This document shows positions 25,630 through 33,757 of a stretch of DNA of 64,000 bases, one piece after another. This DNA is from a virus: positions 1 through 64,000 of IMG/VR virus record IMGVR_UViG_3300037258_000145; one strand, written 5' to 3'. Position 1 is the first letter of the stretch. Each line of letters starts with the position of its first letter. Position numbers and translations under genes: made by a program. The notes under the pieces were generated by a model that was not told the DNA's origin, ran no database searches, and was given only the letters and a program-made list of their open reading frames with translations.

Positions 25630-25642
25630 GTTGAGATGTCAC

Positions 25643-26425
25643 TCAGTGCTGCCACACCCGGACGTAGTCGACCATCATCACCGAAGGTGAGACGATCGGC
25701 GGGCTCAATGTGGACGAGCTGCCCAGGTTGAGGATCATGTACTCAAGCGAGCCGATGATGCCAGGAGCACCTATCCCGGCCGAGGTGAAACCGCCAATCA
25801 GCACGCCGTCGTAGTAGAAGTTGACAAAGCCGGGCTCCCAGTCACAAGCGAAGGTGTGCCAGCCGCCGGCATAGGTCCCACCGGAACCGGTCAAAGGACC
25901 GTAGGCGCCGTTGGCGTTGTTGTAGTGGGCTTTGGCGATACCACCAATGCCCTCCATGATGTCGATCTCACCGGCGCTCTCGTCCGAGGAGTAGCCGTGC
26001 AGCCAGAAGGAGGGCCAGTTGTCGATGACCCCTGTCGTGTCCGCTAGCCAGATGCGCGCCTCAAAGAACCCGTAGGACGCGGCGAAGCAGGGAGGGGTGG
26101 TCCAGGGGTAGGCGTTGGCCAATGTGCAAACAAGACCGGAGGTGTAGTCAAAGGTCCCCTTGGAACTCGTATTCGTCTCGGTGATCATGGTCAGAGTCAT
26201 CACGCTGTCGGCGACGCTGACCTGAGGGGAATAGTAAACGCACTCATCGAGCACGTTGATAGGTCCAGTAACGGTGCTGTCGTTGCCGAAGAAGGCAGGC
26301 GTCCACATCGTCTCGTTGAGAGATGAGCCGTTGAACTCGTCGTCAAAGATCAGGTGCCACGGACCGGGGATGTCACCCGTTGGCATCGGAGCCGCGGTGG
26401 CGGCCATAAGGCGAGCGAATTGCAT
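25643..26425 (-). CDS. GH16-family beta-glucanase-like tail enzyme
   Basis: A 260-residue protein. The catalytic signature GEIDIMEGIG (about residues 150-159) matches the GH16 E-x-D-x-x-E motif with both carboxylates present. Other family landmarks are FDDEFNGSSLNETMW at the start, WPSFWLHGY before the motif, and WHTFACDWEPGFVNFYYDG after it. GH16 enzymes cleave beta-1,3 and beta-1,3-1,4 glucans and related polymers. No signal peptide is seen; the N-terminal MQFARLMAA is shared with the 29455-30126 protein and may be a docking tag. Probably a virion depolymerase. Confidence 0.85.
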   Translation of the reverse strand: MQFARLMAATAAPMPTGDIPGPWHLIFDDEFNGSSLNETMWTPAFFGNDSTVTGPINVLDECVYYSPQVSVADSVMTLTMITETNTSSKGTFDYTSGLVCTLANAYPWTTPPCFAASYGFFEARIWLADTTGVIDNWPSFWLHGYSSDESAGEIDIMEGIGGIAKAHYNNANGAYGPLTGSGGTYAGGWHTFACDWEPGFVNFYYDGVLIGGFTSAGIGAPGIIGSLEYMILNLGSSSTLSPPIVSPSVMMVDYVRVWQH

Positions 26426-26438
26426 TTAGAGCGGGGGT

Positions 26439-27011
26439 CTACGCTGCCTCAAGGTATTGGCCAACGATGGCGCTCGTCTGGGTCCCGGTGGCGCTCAGGA
26501 GCCGGTAATAGCCTGCTGGGACCTTGCACCGGAAGGTCATGATGCCGACCGAAGTGGAGCCGGTGACAAGAGTCGTCTGGGCTGGCGTGGCTGTCTTACC
26601 CACCCCGTCCGCAACCACTAGCGATGTGTTGGCGGTCACGTCCACGTAGACCGTGCACCACACGTCATAGCTCAGGATGTTCTGCCACGCGGTGCCGAGA
26701 ACTAAGTTCCCGAGGGCGGTTTGGATGGTGGCTGAAGTCGGCGGGGCTGAGGCGACGGTACCGGGAACAGTCGGAGGGGTGGCGTTGATGCCCAGTTCAA
26801 GCTGAGCCCCAAGAGCGGCGGTGATAGCGGCATTGACGAAGGCGGTATTGGCACCAGCCTGCGAGTTGTCCCCAGCGGGTTGGGTTGGGACCTTTGGTGC
26901 CGGGATCGTCGGTGTATTCAGCGGTGCGACCAGATGCCTCCTTGGGGCATAGCCTACAGCCTGACCGCCCCAGGTCCCGGTACCCCATGAGGAGCTACCC
27001 CACTGGCTCAC
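26439..27011 (-). CDS. tail-region protein with two possible starts
   Basis: A 190-residue protein from GTG at 27011, which overlaps the upstream stop (GTGA); its first 20 residues carry a Trp/Gly pattern (SQWGSSSWGTGTWGG) common at tail-protein termini. An internal AGGAGGCATCTG puts an in-frame CTG at 26933 (164 residues, (M)VAPLNTPTIPAP), with TAGGCT 8 nt before the box. Both forms may be made. The C-terminal ~110 residues are a beta domain ending TQTSAIVGQYLEAA. Confidence 0.6.
   Translation of the reverse strand: MSQWGSSSWGTGTWGGQAVGYAPRRHLVAPLNTPTIPAPKVPTQPAGDNSQAGANTAFVNAAITAALGAQLELGINATPPTVPGTVASAPPTSATIQTALGNLVLGTAWQNILSYDVWCTVYVDVTANTSLVVADGVGKTATPAQTTLVTGSTSVGIMTFRCKVPAGYYRLLSATGTQTSAIVGQYLEAA
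26934..26956 (-). promoter_or_regulatory. intragenic promoter abutting AGGAGGCATCTG
   Basis: Minus-strand TAGGCT (26951-26956), 8 nt spacer, AGGAGGCATCTG (26931-26942), inside the 26439-27011 gene. Confidence 0.5.
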
Positions 27012-27112
27012 CGGGCTTGGTGCTTACGCCTTCGCCACACCCCGTAGATGATCGACAGGCCCAACCAGACTTCGGCGACGTCGCGGTAACTGTCCGATAG
27101 GAAGTGGATCAC
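27008..27112 (-). CDS. 34-residue peptide
   Basis: GTG ATC CAC start overlaps the upstream stop (GTGA) and its stop overlaps the next GTG (GTGA), so both ends are coupled. The sequence has a hydrophobic middle (VAEVWLGLSIIYGVW) and a basic end (RRRKHQAR), fitting a small membrane-associated peptide. Function unknown. Confidence 0.5.
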   Translation of the reverse strand: MIHFLSDSYRDVAEVWLGLSIIYGVWRRRKHQAR

Positions 27113-29442
27113 AGGCCCGTACTCCCGCCGTCTTGGCTACCACAGGTCGACCCCTGCCAGTTGGCGTAGGTCTGAGCGGTTCCCTGTCCCAGGCACGCCA
27201 CAGCCCATGTCCCGGTGTATACGTTGTTGCTCCAGAGGTTGCCGTAGTGCAGGACCACGTTGTTTTGCGTAGCGCTCCCGGCATAGGGTGACCATCCGCA
27301 CAAGTTCGGAGCACCCCCGGAACAACTCCCTGAGTTGCCCCACAAGGCTTGGTATCCGCAGAGGTTGGTCGACGCTGGAGGAGAGCCCGTTGGCGCCACG
27401 CAACCAGCAAGCGAAGTCGGCGCCATATTGAACACATCAGATTGCGCGGTTACGTTCTGACTGGCCCAGGTGCAGGCATTGAAATAGGCGTTACCGTGCG
27501 ACGTGCCATTCAGGTTGGCCACCCCACACCCCCCGGCGGCGCCCACACCTATCTCCACGCTGGTCCCGGTACCAACCGCGGGCGTTGTGAGCGTGCAGGC
27601 ATTAGCGCTGGCGCACGTCGAAATGGTGTCGCCCGCCGTGATGCACGCGCTTGATCCTCCGCCGCATGTCGACGCCGCCCACACGTAGTCTCCGTTAGCT
27701 GGTGTTGTGCCCGCGCCGGTCTGGATGTTCTTGAAGCCGGCAGCCGAGGTGATAGCCGTCGTACCGTTCGTTACCCCGTCAGCGACACCGAGACCGGCGT
27801 TGTCGTAGTACGTGGACGGGTTGACCAGCGGGCAGTTGAGTTGATAGGGCGAGCCACAGAACCGGTTGCGGTCCTGGTAAACATCGATGCCATCCCAGTT
27901 GTTGGTGAAAACGTCGCCCTCGATATTGGCAGTGTTGGCAAGCGAAGAGACGAGACCGGACGAGCCGCTGATCGTGGTGCCACCGGAGGACGAGATGTAA
28001 ATGGCCGGTGTGTAGTTGGAGTAGATCGTGCTACTGCCATCGATCGGGCCCTCACCGTCGGCGCAGGACGCCGAGTGGCCATTGAAGGTGGACGACGAGC
28101 AGGACGGCCAAGAGAAGTCATTCGAGGTCCCGTTGCCCTCGAATAGGTTGTTCAGCACCTGGACGTTGGCGCTGGCCTCGAAGTCGAGACCATAGCCGAA
28201 ATTACCCTGGATGACGTTGTAGTTGACGTCCAAGCCCGCGTTGTTAAAGTCGAACCAGGTGCCCACGTAGTAGTTAACGTCGACCCAGTTACCCAGGGCT
28301 TGGCACTGCGAGACCGTGTCGGACCCATCTGGCCCGCTCCCGGTGGCGCACGTGCCTGGCGCCCCAAAGGTGACGTTGGTAGCCCACAGCAGCTTGCCAC
28401 CGCCCGAGTTACCGCCTCCACCATCAGCGTTGTCGGGGTAGTAGCCGATCCCGTTCTGAGTAATCTCGTTGGACTGGATGGTGATGTCATCGGCACCGCC
28501 GGCCGAATTGGGGTCGGGGCAATGCGTGCCGTCCCCGGTGCAGGAGACGTTGTAACCGCCTTGATTGTTCTCGGTGATGCAGTTGCCGGTCAGAACGTCA
28601 CCGGTCCCAAGATTGACCCCGTACCCGTACGCCTCGTCACCCTGGTAGCTGCTCGTCCCGTAATTGGGGCCGATCGTGTTGTGCGCGACGGTCCAGTCCG
28701 GCGTGTCGTTTGAGTTGATCAGCGCGTTGTTGTTGCCGGTGGCCCATCCGGTCACGGTCAGGTACTCAACCGTCACACCTGTCGCCGAGGTCGAGCCGTC
28801 TATGGCGTAACCGTTGGCCGTGCTGGTGCCTTCGAGCGTGGCCTCAGGGGGGCTGTCCCCGGAGTTGTAACCACCCTCCAACACGTCGCCCGTAAAGACC
28901 GTGAACCCCGTGGAGTTGGTGCTGAAGGTGTGGTTGCCAGGAGCCAGCCAGTAGCTTGTGCTCGGCGCGAGCGTGACTGAGGAATTGTCGCCCGCTGCGA
29001 TGGTCGTGAAGCCACCAGGGGCCGACGTAGGGCCGTGGAGCCCCGACGTAGCGCAGACCGCAGTCCCCGCCGTTGGAGCGTTGCCTCCTGGCGTCGTCGT
29101 GGTTGTGGTGGAGCTGCTGGTGGTACTTGAGCTGGTGGTCGTGCCCGACGTGCTCTGCGAATAGTTCGGGGGCCAAAAGACCGAGTTGAGCGACCAGGTG
29201 ATGACAAGGACGCTGAAGGCGATGCCGATTACTGCCTCGGTAACCCTCAGGATGGCCTGGTTCCGCTTGTGGCGCAGGGTGAGGGCGGCGACTACCTGCT
29301 GGCGCGCATGGAGCATGATGGCACCGCATTCGAGACAGCCCATCCACCACTCGGTCGGGTCGTGACCGTGGATGCAGCGCTCTACGACAGCGGGGGGCGG
29401 AGCCTGCTGGGGTGCAGCCCAGGTCGGGCGTTTTCTGTTCAC
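27109..29442 (-). CDS. membrane-anchored beta-helix protein with cytoplasmic zinc motif
   Basis: A 777-residue protein with layout unlike a virion fibre: residues 1-60 hold CIHGH...CLEC (likely zinc site), residues ~65-90 a single membrane helix (VIGIAFSVLVITWSLNSVFW), then a Ser/Thr-only linker (~95-115). A ~650-residue right-handed beta-helix follows with many cysteines (CATSG, CTGDGTHCPD, SCADGEG) that could form disulfides outside the cell. Expected topology is N-in, helix displayed outside. It sits within the fibre block. It might modify or mask the host surface after infection; this is inference. Confidence 0.7.
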   Translation of the reverse strand: MNRKRPTWAAPQQAPPPAVVERCIHGHDPTEWWMGCLECGAIMLHARQQVVAALTLRHKRNQAILRVTEAVIGIAFSVLVITWSLNSVFWPPNYSQSTSGTTTSSSTTSSSTTTTTTPGGNAPTAGTAVCATSGLHGPTSAPGGFTTIAAGDNSSVTLAPSTSYWLAPGNHTFSTNSTGFTVFTGDVLEGGYNSGDSPPEATLEGTSTANGYAIDGSTSATGVTVEYLTVTGWATGNNNALINSNDTPDWTVAHNTIGPNYGTSSYQGDEAYGYGVNLGTGDVLTGNCITENNQGGYNVSCTGDGTHCPDPNSAGGADDITIQSNEITQNGIGYYPDNADGGGGNSGGGKLLWATNVTFGAPGTCATGSGPDGSDTVSQCQALGNWVDVNYYVGTWFDFNNAGLDVNYNVIQGNFGYGLDFEASANVQVLNNLFEGNGTSNDFSWPSCSSSTFNGHSASCADGEGPIDGSSTIYSNYTPAIYISSSGGTTISGSSGLVSSLANTANIEGDVFTNNWDGIDVYQDRNRFCGSPYQLNCPLVNPSTYYDNAGLGVADGVTNGTTAITSAAGFKNIQTGAGTTPANGDYVWAASTCGGGSSACITAGDTISTCASANACTLTTPAVGTGTSVEIGVGAAGGCGVANLNGTSHGNAYFNACTWASQNVTAQSDVFNMAPTSLAGCVAPTGSPPASTNLCGYQALWGNSGSCSGGAPNLCGWSPYAGSATQNNVVLHYGNLWSNNVYTGTWAVACLGQGTAQTYANWQGSTCGSQDGGSTGL

Positions 29443-29454
29443 GCTTCAAAGTCC

Positions 29455-30126
29455 TCAGGAGTGGGCAAGTTCTATCTCCGTGATCGAGGCAAAGCCACCG
29501 GATGTCGGGCTGACCACGACGTTAGCGGTACCGGTCGACGTGACAACCCCGTACCAGATCTCTCCGTCTTGGCCGCCGTTGGTGGCTGTCTGCGCGGCTA
29601 CCGCTTTGGCGAACCCGCCTGAGACGAGCGAACAGGTGACACCGGTTACGGCTGTCTCGGCTCCCATGGAAATCATGACCACCACCAGGTTGCCGATGGT
29701 GTGAGTGGTGATCGACAGGGACGCGAACCCGGACCCGTCCCCGCTGGCTACACCAACCTCGCTGATGGTCTTGGCGGGGTAGAAGAACAGCGCCGCGATA
29801 ACGCCGCAGTTGTCCGAGCCGTTGTTGTTGTTCGCCGCCGTCGGCGTCGTGACGGACGAAATGCTTGTGTTGTAACAGTAATAGTTGGTGGTTGCCCCGC
29901 CAGGATTGCCGTAGGTGTAGCCCGAGGTCGAACCGCCTGAGTTGGTGCCATAGCTCCAGAAGTTCAGGCCGACATAAGCCTCGTTGGAGTTAGCCGGCGT
30001 CAGGCTGGGGAAGCTGAAAACAGATCCGCTGACCGGTGCGTCGGCATTGGCTCCGGTGGTGTCGACCTGCCAGCCGGTAGCGGGGGGCGCCGAGACCGCT
30101 GCGGCCAGGAGCCGGGCGAATTGCAT
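29455..30126 (-). CDS. beta-sandwich tail-associated protein with MQFARL start
   Basis: A 223-residue protein. ATG overlaps the upstream stop (TGATG). The N-terminus MQFARLLAAAVSAPPATG matches that of the GH16 gene (MQFARLMAATAAPMPTG). The rest is a lectin-like beta sandwich (FPSLTPANSNEAYVGLNFW, ...GNLVVVMISMGAETAVTG) similar in style to 22381-23025. Probably attached to the tail as an accessory glycan binder. Confidence 0.6.
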   Translation of the reverse strand: MQFARLLAAAVSAPPATGWQVDTTGANADAPVSGSVFSFPSLTPANSNEAYVGLNFWSYGTNSGGSTSGYTYGNPGGATTNYYCYNTSISSVTTPTAANNNNGSDNCGVIAALFFYPAKTISEVGVASGDGSGFASLSITTHTIGNLVVVMISMGAETAVTGVTCSLVSGGFAKAVAAQTATNGGQDGEIWYGVVTSTGTANVVVSPTSGGFASITEIELAHS

Positions 30127-31730
30127 CAGGCGTCGAGCAGCGCCGAGGCGATCCAGGCGCTCCGGTGCACGGACCAAGCCAGGACCAGGGTGTCAGTTTT
30201 GCCGTTGGTAGCCGTGAAGGTGGGAGCCGATCCGCCCACCCACGCCAGGGTCGCGCCGGTAAAAGTCCACGACGCCGCTGAGCCCGAGGCGGGTTGGTGG
30301 AGCATCGCTGCTATCTGGTCTCCTGGGTAGCCGGCGGGCACGGTGATGGCGCAGGAGTCGCCCGCTGTACCTAGAAGCTCAGTGAGCTTGTTGCGGACCA
30401 AGGTACCTGTGGTAGTAACGGTGGCCTGGGATGGGATCAGCGGTTGGGTCTCGGTGATCTGCCAGGTGTTGGCTGCTACCCGAACGAGCGTGGCCTTCTC
30501 GACTCCACCGGTCAGGGCCACGATGACCGAGGTAGAGGTGGAACCGTTCAGCGATGCCGTGCCGTCGGTGGTGAACGTGATGGTACCGACACCGGACAGG
30601 CCAGTAACCACGATGATGTCAGCGGTGCCCGATGCCCACGCCGTGCCGAACGTCGAATCGTCGGTGACGGTGATCGCGCAGCCCGAGGAGTCGGAGCACT
30701 CGATGAGAGCCCCGACGTCGGTGTGGCTCAGGTTGTGCGTGGCACCGGCCACAGCCACAATGGCAGTCAGGCCCGTGCCCTCGATGGTGACAATGCCGTT
30801 AGCGCCCGCGGTCGTGACTACCGGCTTGATCCCTGCGGTACCGATGAACTCAACGTTTCCAGTGGCGTTGGCCGACCCGTCGGTGATCTCCGAGACACCC
30901 GAGGACCCGCCGCCGCCCTCCACCCAGGTCTGAGACGAGGTGTCGATGGTGATACCGGCCGTCGGGGTAGCGAGGACCCAGTAGTACCCGGCGTAGGTAC
31001 CGAGCTTGACGTGACAGACGCGCCCGCCGTTCACCACGGCCCCCGACGGGAACTCAGTGATACGGGTTAGCGCGCTGGAGGCGCCGTTCCATTGCCATAG
31101 CCCGTTCTGACTGGCCGTGGACTGCACCGTGAGTAGGAGCAGATCGCCGGCGGCCAGCGAGTAGCCGTTGATCGTGGCGCCGGGAGCGGACAGGGAAGCG
31201 ATGTTCGACGTCGCCACCGTGGCCGCGGGGGTCAGCTCGGGGACGTGCAGGCCGAAGCGGTTGGTGCCGATGTTGGCGAAGATGAGGGTCTTGTCGACCA
31301 GGTTGGACGATGCAAGCGACGACGCCCCGCCTGATACGTATATCTCGTTGATGGCGATGTACCCCGAAGGACAGGCGGCCCGGACGGGAGGATTGCCGTT
31401 GCCAGGTGTCCAGTTGACGACGGAGCACTGCGCGCCCTGGACGATCGAAAGCGTGCCGCTGGGGTTGGAGACGACAAGGTCCTTGCGGTCGAACGTGGAG
31501 GCTGTGGCGCACGTCACGTTGCCGCTAGACCACGAGACGGGGCTCCAGTTCGATATGCCCGTACCGGCCACCACAGCCACCGTCAGACCGCTTACGACGC
31601 TGACGCTGCCACCCGTCAGTACCCCGGTACCGAAGATGGCGTTGACGAGCAGATCGATGTCGTTGACGTCGTCGGCTGCTTGACCGGCGTAGGTCGGAGA
31701 GTCCTGGGCGTTGTAGAGCTTTAGGGCCAG
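30126..31730 (-). CDS. tail fibre protein (CTG start)
   Basis: A 534-residue protein when begun at the CTG of AGGAGGCATCTG; the first ordinary start, GTG at 31580, would discard 50 well-behaved residues (ALKLYNAQDSPTYAGQAADDVNDID). The N-terminal acidic helix plus LLVNAIFG repeat looks like a tail attachment region. The C-terminal ~200 residues have the HNLSHTDVGALIECSDSSG and GTITFTTDGTASLNG pattern of phage fibre beta domains. Confidence 0.7.
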   Translation of the reverse strand: MALKLYNAQDSPTYAGQAADDVNDIDLLVNAIFGTGVLTGGSVSVVSGLTVAVVAGTGISNWSPVSWSSGNVTCATASTFDRKDLVVSNPSGTLSIVQGAQCSVVNWTPGNGNPPVRAACPSGYIAINEIYVSGGASSLASSNLVDKTLIFANIGTNRFGLHVPELTPAATVATSNIASLSAPGATINGYSLAAGDLLLLTVQSTASQNGLWQWNGASSALTRITEFPSGAVVNGGRVCHVKLGTYAGYYWVLATPTAGITIDTSSQTWVEGGGGSSGVSEITDGSANATGNVEFIGTAGIKPVVTTAGANGIVTIEGTGLTAIVAVAGATHNLSHTDVGALIECSDSSGCAITVTDDSTFGTAWASGTADIIVVTGLSGVGTITFTTDGTASLNGSTSTSVIVALTGGVEKATLVRVAANTWQITETQPLIPSQATVTTTGTLVRNKLTELLGTAGDSCAITVPAGYPGDQIAAMLHQPASGSAASWTFTGATLAWVGGSAPTFTATNGKTDTLVLAWSVHRSAWIASALLDA

Positions 31731-31763
31731 ATGCCTCCTGAGGTCGTCACCGAGGTAATCCTA
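31731..31763 (-). promoter_or_regulatory. promoter with leaderless nine-codon micro-ORF
   Basis: Minus-strand TAGGAT (31758-31763), 7 nt, then GTG ACG ACC TCA GGA GGC ATC TGG CCC TAA. The micro-ORF runs through the AGGAGG and the CTG of the fibre gene and ends 6 nt past the CTG, suggesting termination-reinitiation. Confidence 0.5.
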
Positions 31764-31810
31764 CGCCGCGAACGGTCAGCCTGCTAGCGATGACCACCAG
31801 CCCCTCATGC

Positions 31811-31823
31811 TAAGCTTGCTTTC
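31811..31823 (+). promoter_or_regulatory. leaderless-type -10 box
   Basis: TAAGCT at 31811-31816, 7 nt before the GTG at 31824. The whole string TGCTAAGCTTGCTTTC is nearly identical to the sites before 18589, 48911 and 63019. Confidence 0.6.
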
Positions 31824-32030
31824 GTGAAGTCCGACTCAAAACCTTCCGTGGACTGGAACGCTGGCTTTCTCTGGTTTCTCATCACCGGTGTGCTCGGATT
31901 CTGGCTCCTGGTTGTCGCATACCACTCGCACAACTGGGAGAGGGCAAATATCCCCGACGAACTACTGTACGTAGCTCTCCCTACGATCAGTCTTCTTGTG
32001 GGATGGCTCGTGGCAAAGTTCTCTCGATAA
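31824..32030 (+). CDS. small two-helix membrane protein
   Basis: A 68-residue protein with two hydrophobic segments (about residues 14-34 and 46-64) and a short loop. It is a lone plus-strand gene between the fibre block and the connectors, with its own leaderless promoter, and ends in the R3 palindrome. A moron-type gene; possible roles are superinfection exclusion or accessory holin. No family recognised. Confidence 0.6.
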   Translation: MKSDSKPSVDWNAGFLWFLITGVLGFWLLVVAYHSHNWERANIPDELLYVALPTISLLVGWLVAKFSR

Positions 32031-32056
32031 AAGCGCGCGGTCACCGCGCGCTTTCA
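32030..32056. repeat. R-family palindrome, copy 3, possible bidirectional terminator
   Basis: This copy is extended to AAAGCGCGCGGT-C-ACCGCGCGCTTT, a 12-bp perfect inverted repeat with a single central base. It lies exactly between two convergent genes and contributes to the stop regions of both, so it may act as a terminator in both directions. The T-run is short. Confidence 0.65.
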
Positions 32057-32594
32057 GGGGTCGACGCCAGGATTGTTCGGGTTGTAGTAGCTGCCAGGCA
32101 GGAAGTTGGCAGTCTCTTCGACGGTCATCACCATGTCGGCGGCGAAGAGGGCGAAACCCTGGCCTGAAGCGTTGGCCCTGATCCGGGTGTAGTCGACCGA
32201 CCACTTCTCCCCGACATTCAAGAACTGGGTCTGGAACCCCGTCACCGGATCGGTCCACGGCACCACGGCGTCTGCTGGGTAGACGAGGAACTGCGCCAGG
32301 ACTTGGTCGATCACAAGCGGAAAAGCTGTATCGAGGGCGGGATCATCGAGATTCATTCCTTGCGTCAGTTGGATGTCGACCTGCCAGGTGAACTTGTAGA
32401 AGCCCTGAGGACGAGGAGCGGACTGACGGGCACCGGTCATGCGTCCGCCCCAGATGTAGGCCGCTGGCGCACTGGCACTGTTGGCCATGACAGGATCGCT
32501 GATGTATGCCTGAACCGGATCGGTCTGTGGCGTCCCGAGCCCATCGAGCTGCCCGAAGATCCAGCGCTGGAGGCTTGCTAACGTAGCTGCTCAC
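32054..32594 (-). CDS. connector-region protein requiring a +1 frameshift near its start
   Basis: The GTG at 32594 overlaps the upstream stop (GTGA) and reads MSSYVS in frame 1, while the coding signal (SLQRWIFGQLDGLGTPQTDP, QAYISDPV, AAYIWGGRMTG) lies in frame +1, which has no ATG/GTG/TTG start before 32488. The total length is 3n+1. The ~179-residue product looks like a head-tail or tail-completion protein. A base-insertion error or real +1 shift within the first seven codons would explain it. Confidence 0.55.
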
Positions 32595-32674
32595 CTGCTC
32601 CCATCAGCACGCGGCCAACCCAAGCCCTGTTCTTTGCGCTTGAGATACTCTACGTCTGACCTGTGCGATCTCAT
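32591..32674 (-). CDS. 27-residue basic peptide
   Basis: ATG AGA TCG start, 3 nt after the upstream gene; Arg/Lys-rich (RSHRSDVEYLKRKEQG). Its stop overlaps the GTG of the next gene. Too short for any family; supported only by tight coupling on both sides. Confidence 0.45.
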   Translation of the reverse strand: MRSHRSDVEYLKRKEQGLGWPRADGSR

Positions 32675-32677
32675 CTA

Positions 32678-33757
32678 CTAATACACACGCGAAAACGGCC
32701 TCACAGCCGCCGCCGCCATCTTCTGGGCCGTCATGATCGTCTCTTCGATCGTGACTACCCTGCCGTCGCCCGTGATGCTGAGCGTCGCTAGACCTTGCTG
32801 TAACGCCCATGCTTTGGCGTACAGCGCCGTACCCTGTCTTACCCCTCTCGGCATCGCGGTCACCAGTACCGGGGCCGTGTGAGCGAACTGAGTGGGGTTT
32901 GCGAGGGTCAGGGTGCCCGGCCCCACAGGGACGATGACCGAACTCCAATAGGGCGTGGACGCGTTGGAGGGAGCCTGGACGCCTGACGGAGAACCGGGGC
33001 CGTTGGCGATGGTGCACTGCCAGGTATTGGCTGAGGTGTCGTTCACCAGCGCGCCGGGCCAGTAGTTGCCTGTCGATGAGTACGTAGCCGGTGTCGGGTA
33101 GCTCACCGAGGCGCACTGCACCACCTCGGCGTTGGGGCCGTCCAGGATGTCGAGGGCGGCGCCGAGCATCCCGCACACCTCGTCGACCTGGATCGTCGCC
33201 GCGCTCTTGGCGCAGTTGGCCGTCAATTGGCCATGGGGCCAGCCGTGGAGATAGTTGACCCACCACTCCAGCCCACCGCGTCCCAGCCCTCCCCCATAGC
33301 CCCAACTGAGCCCACCTGCTATCTGGATGGCGTTGTTACCGCCTCCGAACCCCGCCGGGGCAGACGAGCCGTACACGCCGAGCGGTCGTCTCTCAGGCCA
33401 CAGAGCGCCCGCCTGGGCCACGGTCCATGTCTTGGGGTACGCCACCTGTGCCGCCGTGAAAGCACCGAAGGGAACCGAGACGATGGGGTTGTACGAGCAC
33501 AGGAGCCGTCCGTTGCCGTTGGACAGGATCGAAGCGCGGTGATCGGGCATGTACCAGTCCTCAGAGACGTACTGGCAGGGGAGGGACTGGTTGCATTCCC
33601 GGTTGACCTCGGAGGTGGCGAACTCGCAGACGACGAGCAGAGCGGCGACATTGACCGGATCAGACGGCTTGGTACTGCCTGCCTGGCCCATCGTCGACCA
33701 GCTCACACCTAAAGGCATCGCTACCAGGTCGGCTGGCTCAAGGAAGGGGGCGGACAT
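32678..33757 (-). CDS. probable head-tail connector protein
   Basis: A 359-residue protein, longer than typical gp6/gp15 adaptors. The N-terminal EPADLVAMPLGVSWSTM and VNVAALLVVCEFATSEVNRECNQ helices resemble the start of phage adaptor proteins; the central region is Gly-rich; the last helix (AKAWALQQGLATLSITGDG) also fits. It follows a zinc-ribbon gene and lies between capsid and tail genes. ATG overlaps the upstream stop (TGATG). Confidence 0.55.
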   Translation of the reverse strand: MSAPFLEPADLVAMPLGVSWSTMGQAGSTKPSDPVNVAALLVVCEFATSEVNRECNQSLPCQYVSEDWYMPDHRASILSNGNGRLLCSYNPIVSVPFGAFTAAQVAYPKTWTVAQAGALWPERRPLGVYGSSAPAGFGGGNNAIQIAGGLSWGYGGGLGRGGLEWWVNYLHGWPHGQLTANCAKSAATIQVDEVCGMLGAALDILDGPNAEVVQCASVSYPTPATYSSTGNYWPGALVNDTSANTWQCTIANGPGSPSGVQAPSNASTPYWSSVIVPVGPGTLTLANPTQFAHTAPVLVTAMPRGVRQGTALYAKAWALQQGLATLSITGDGRVVTIEETIMTAQKMAAAAVRPFSRVY

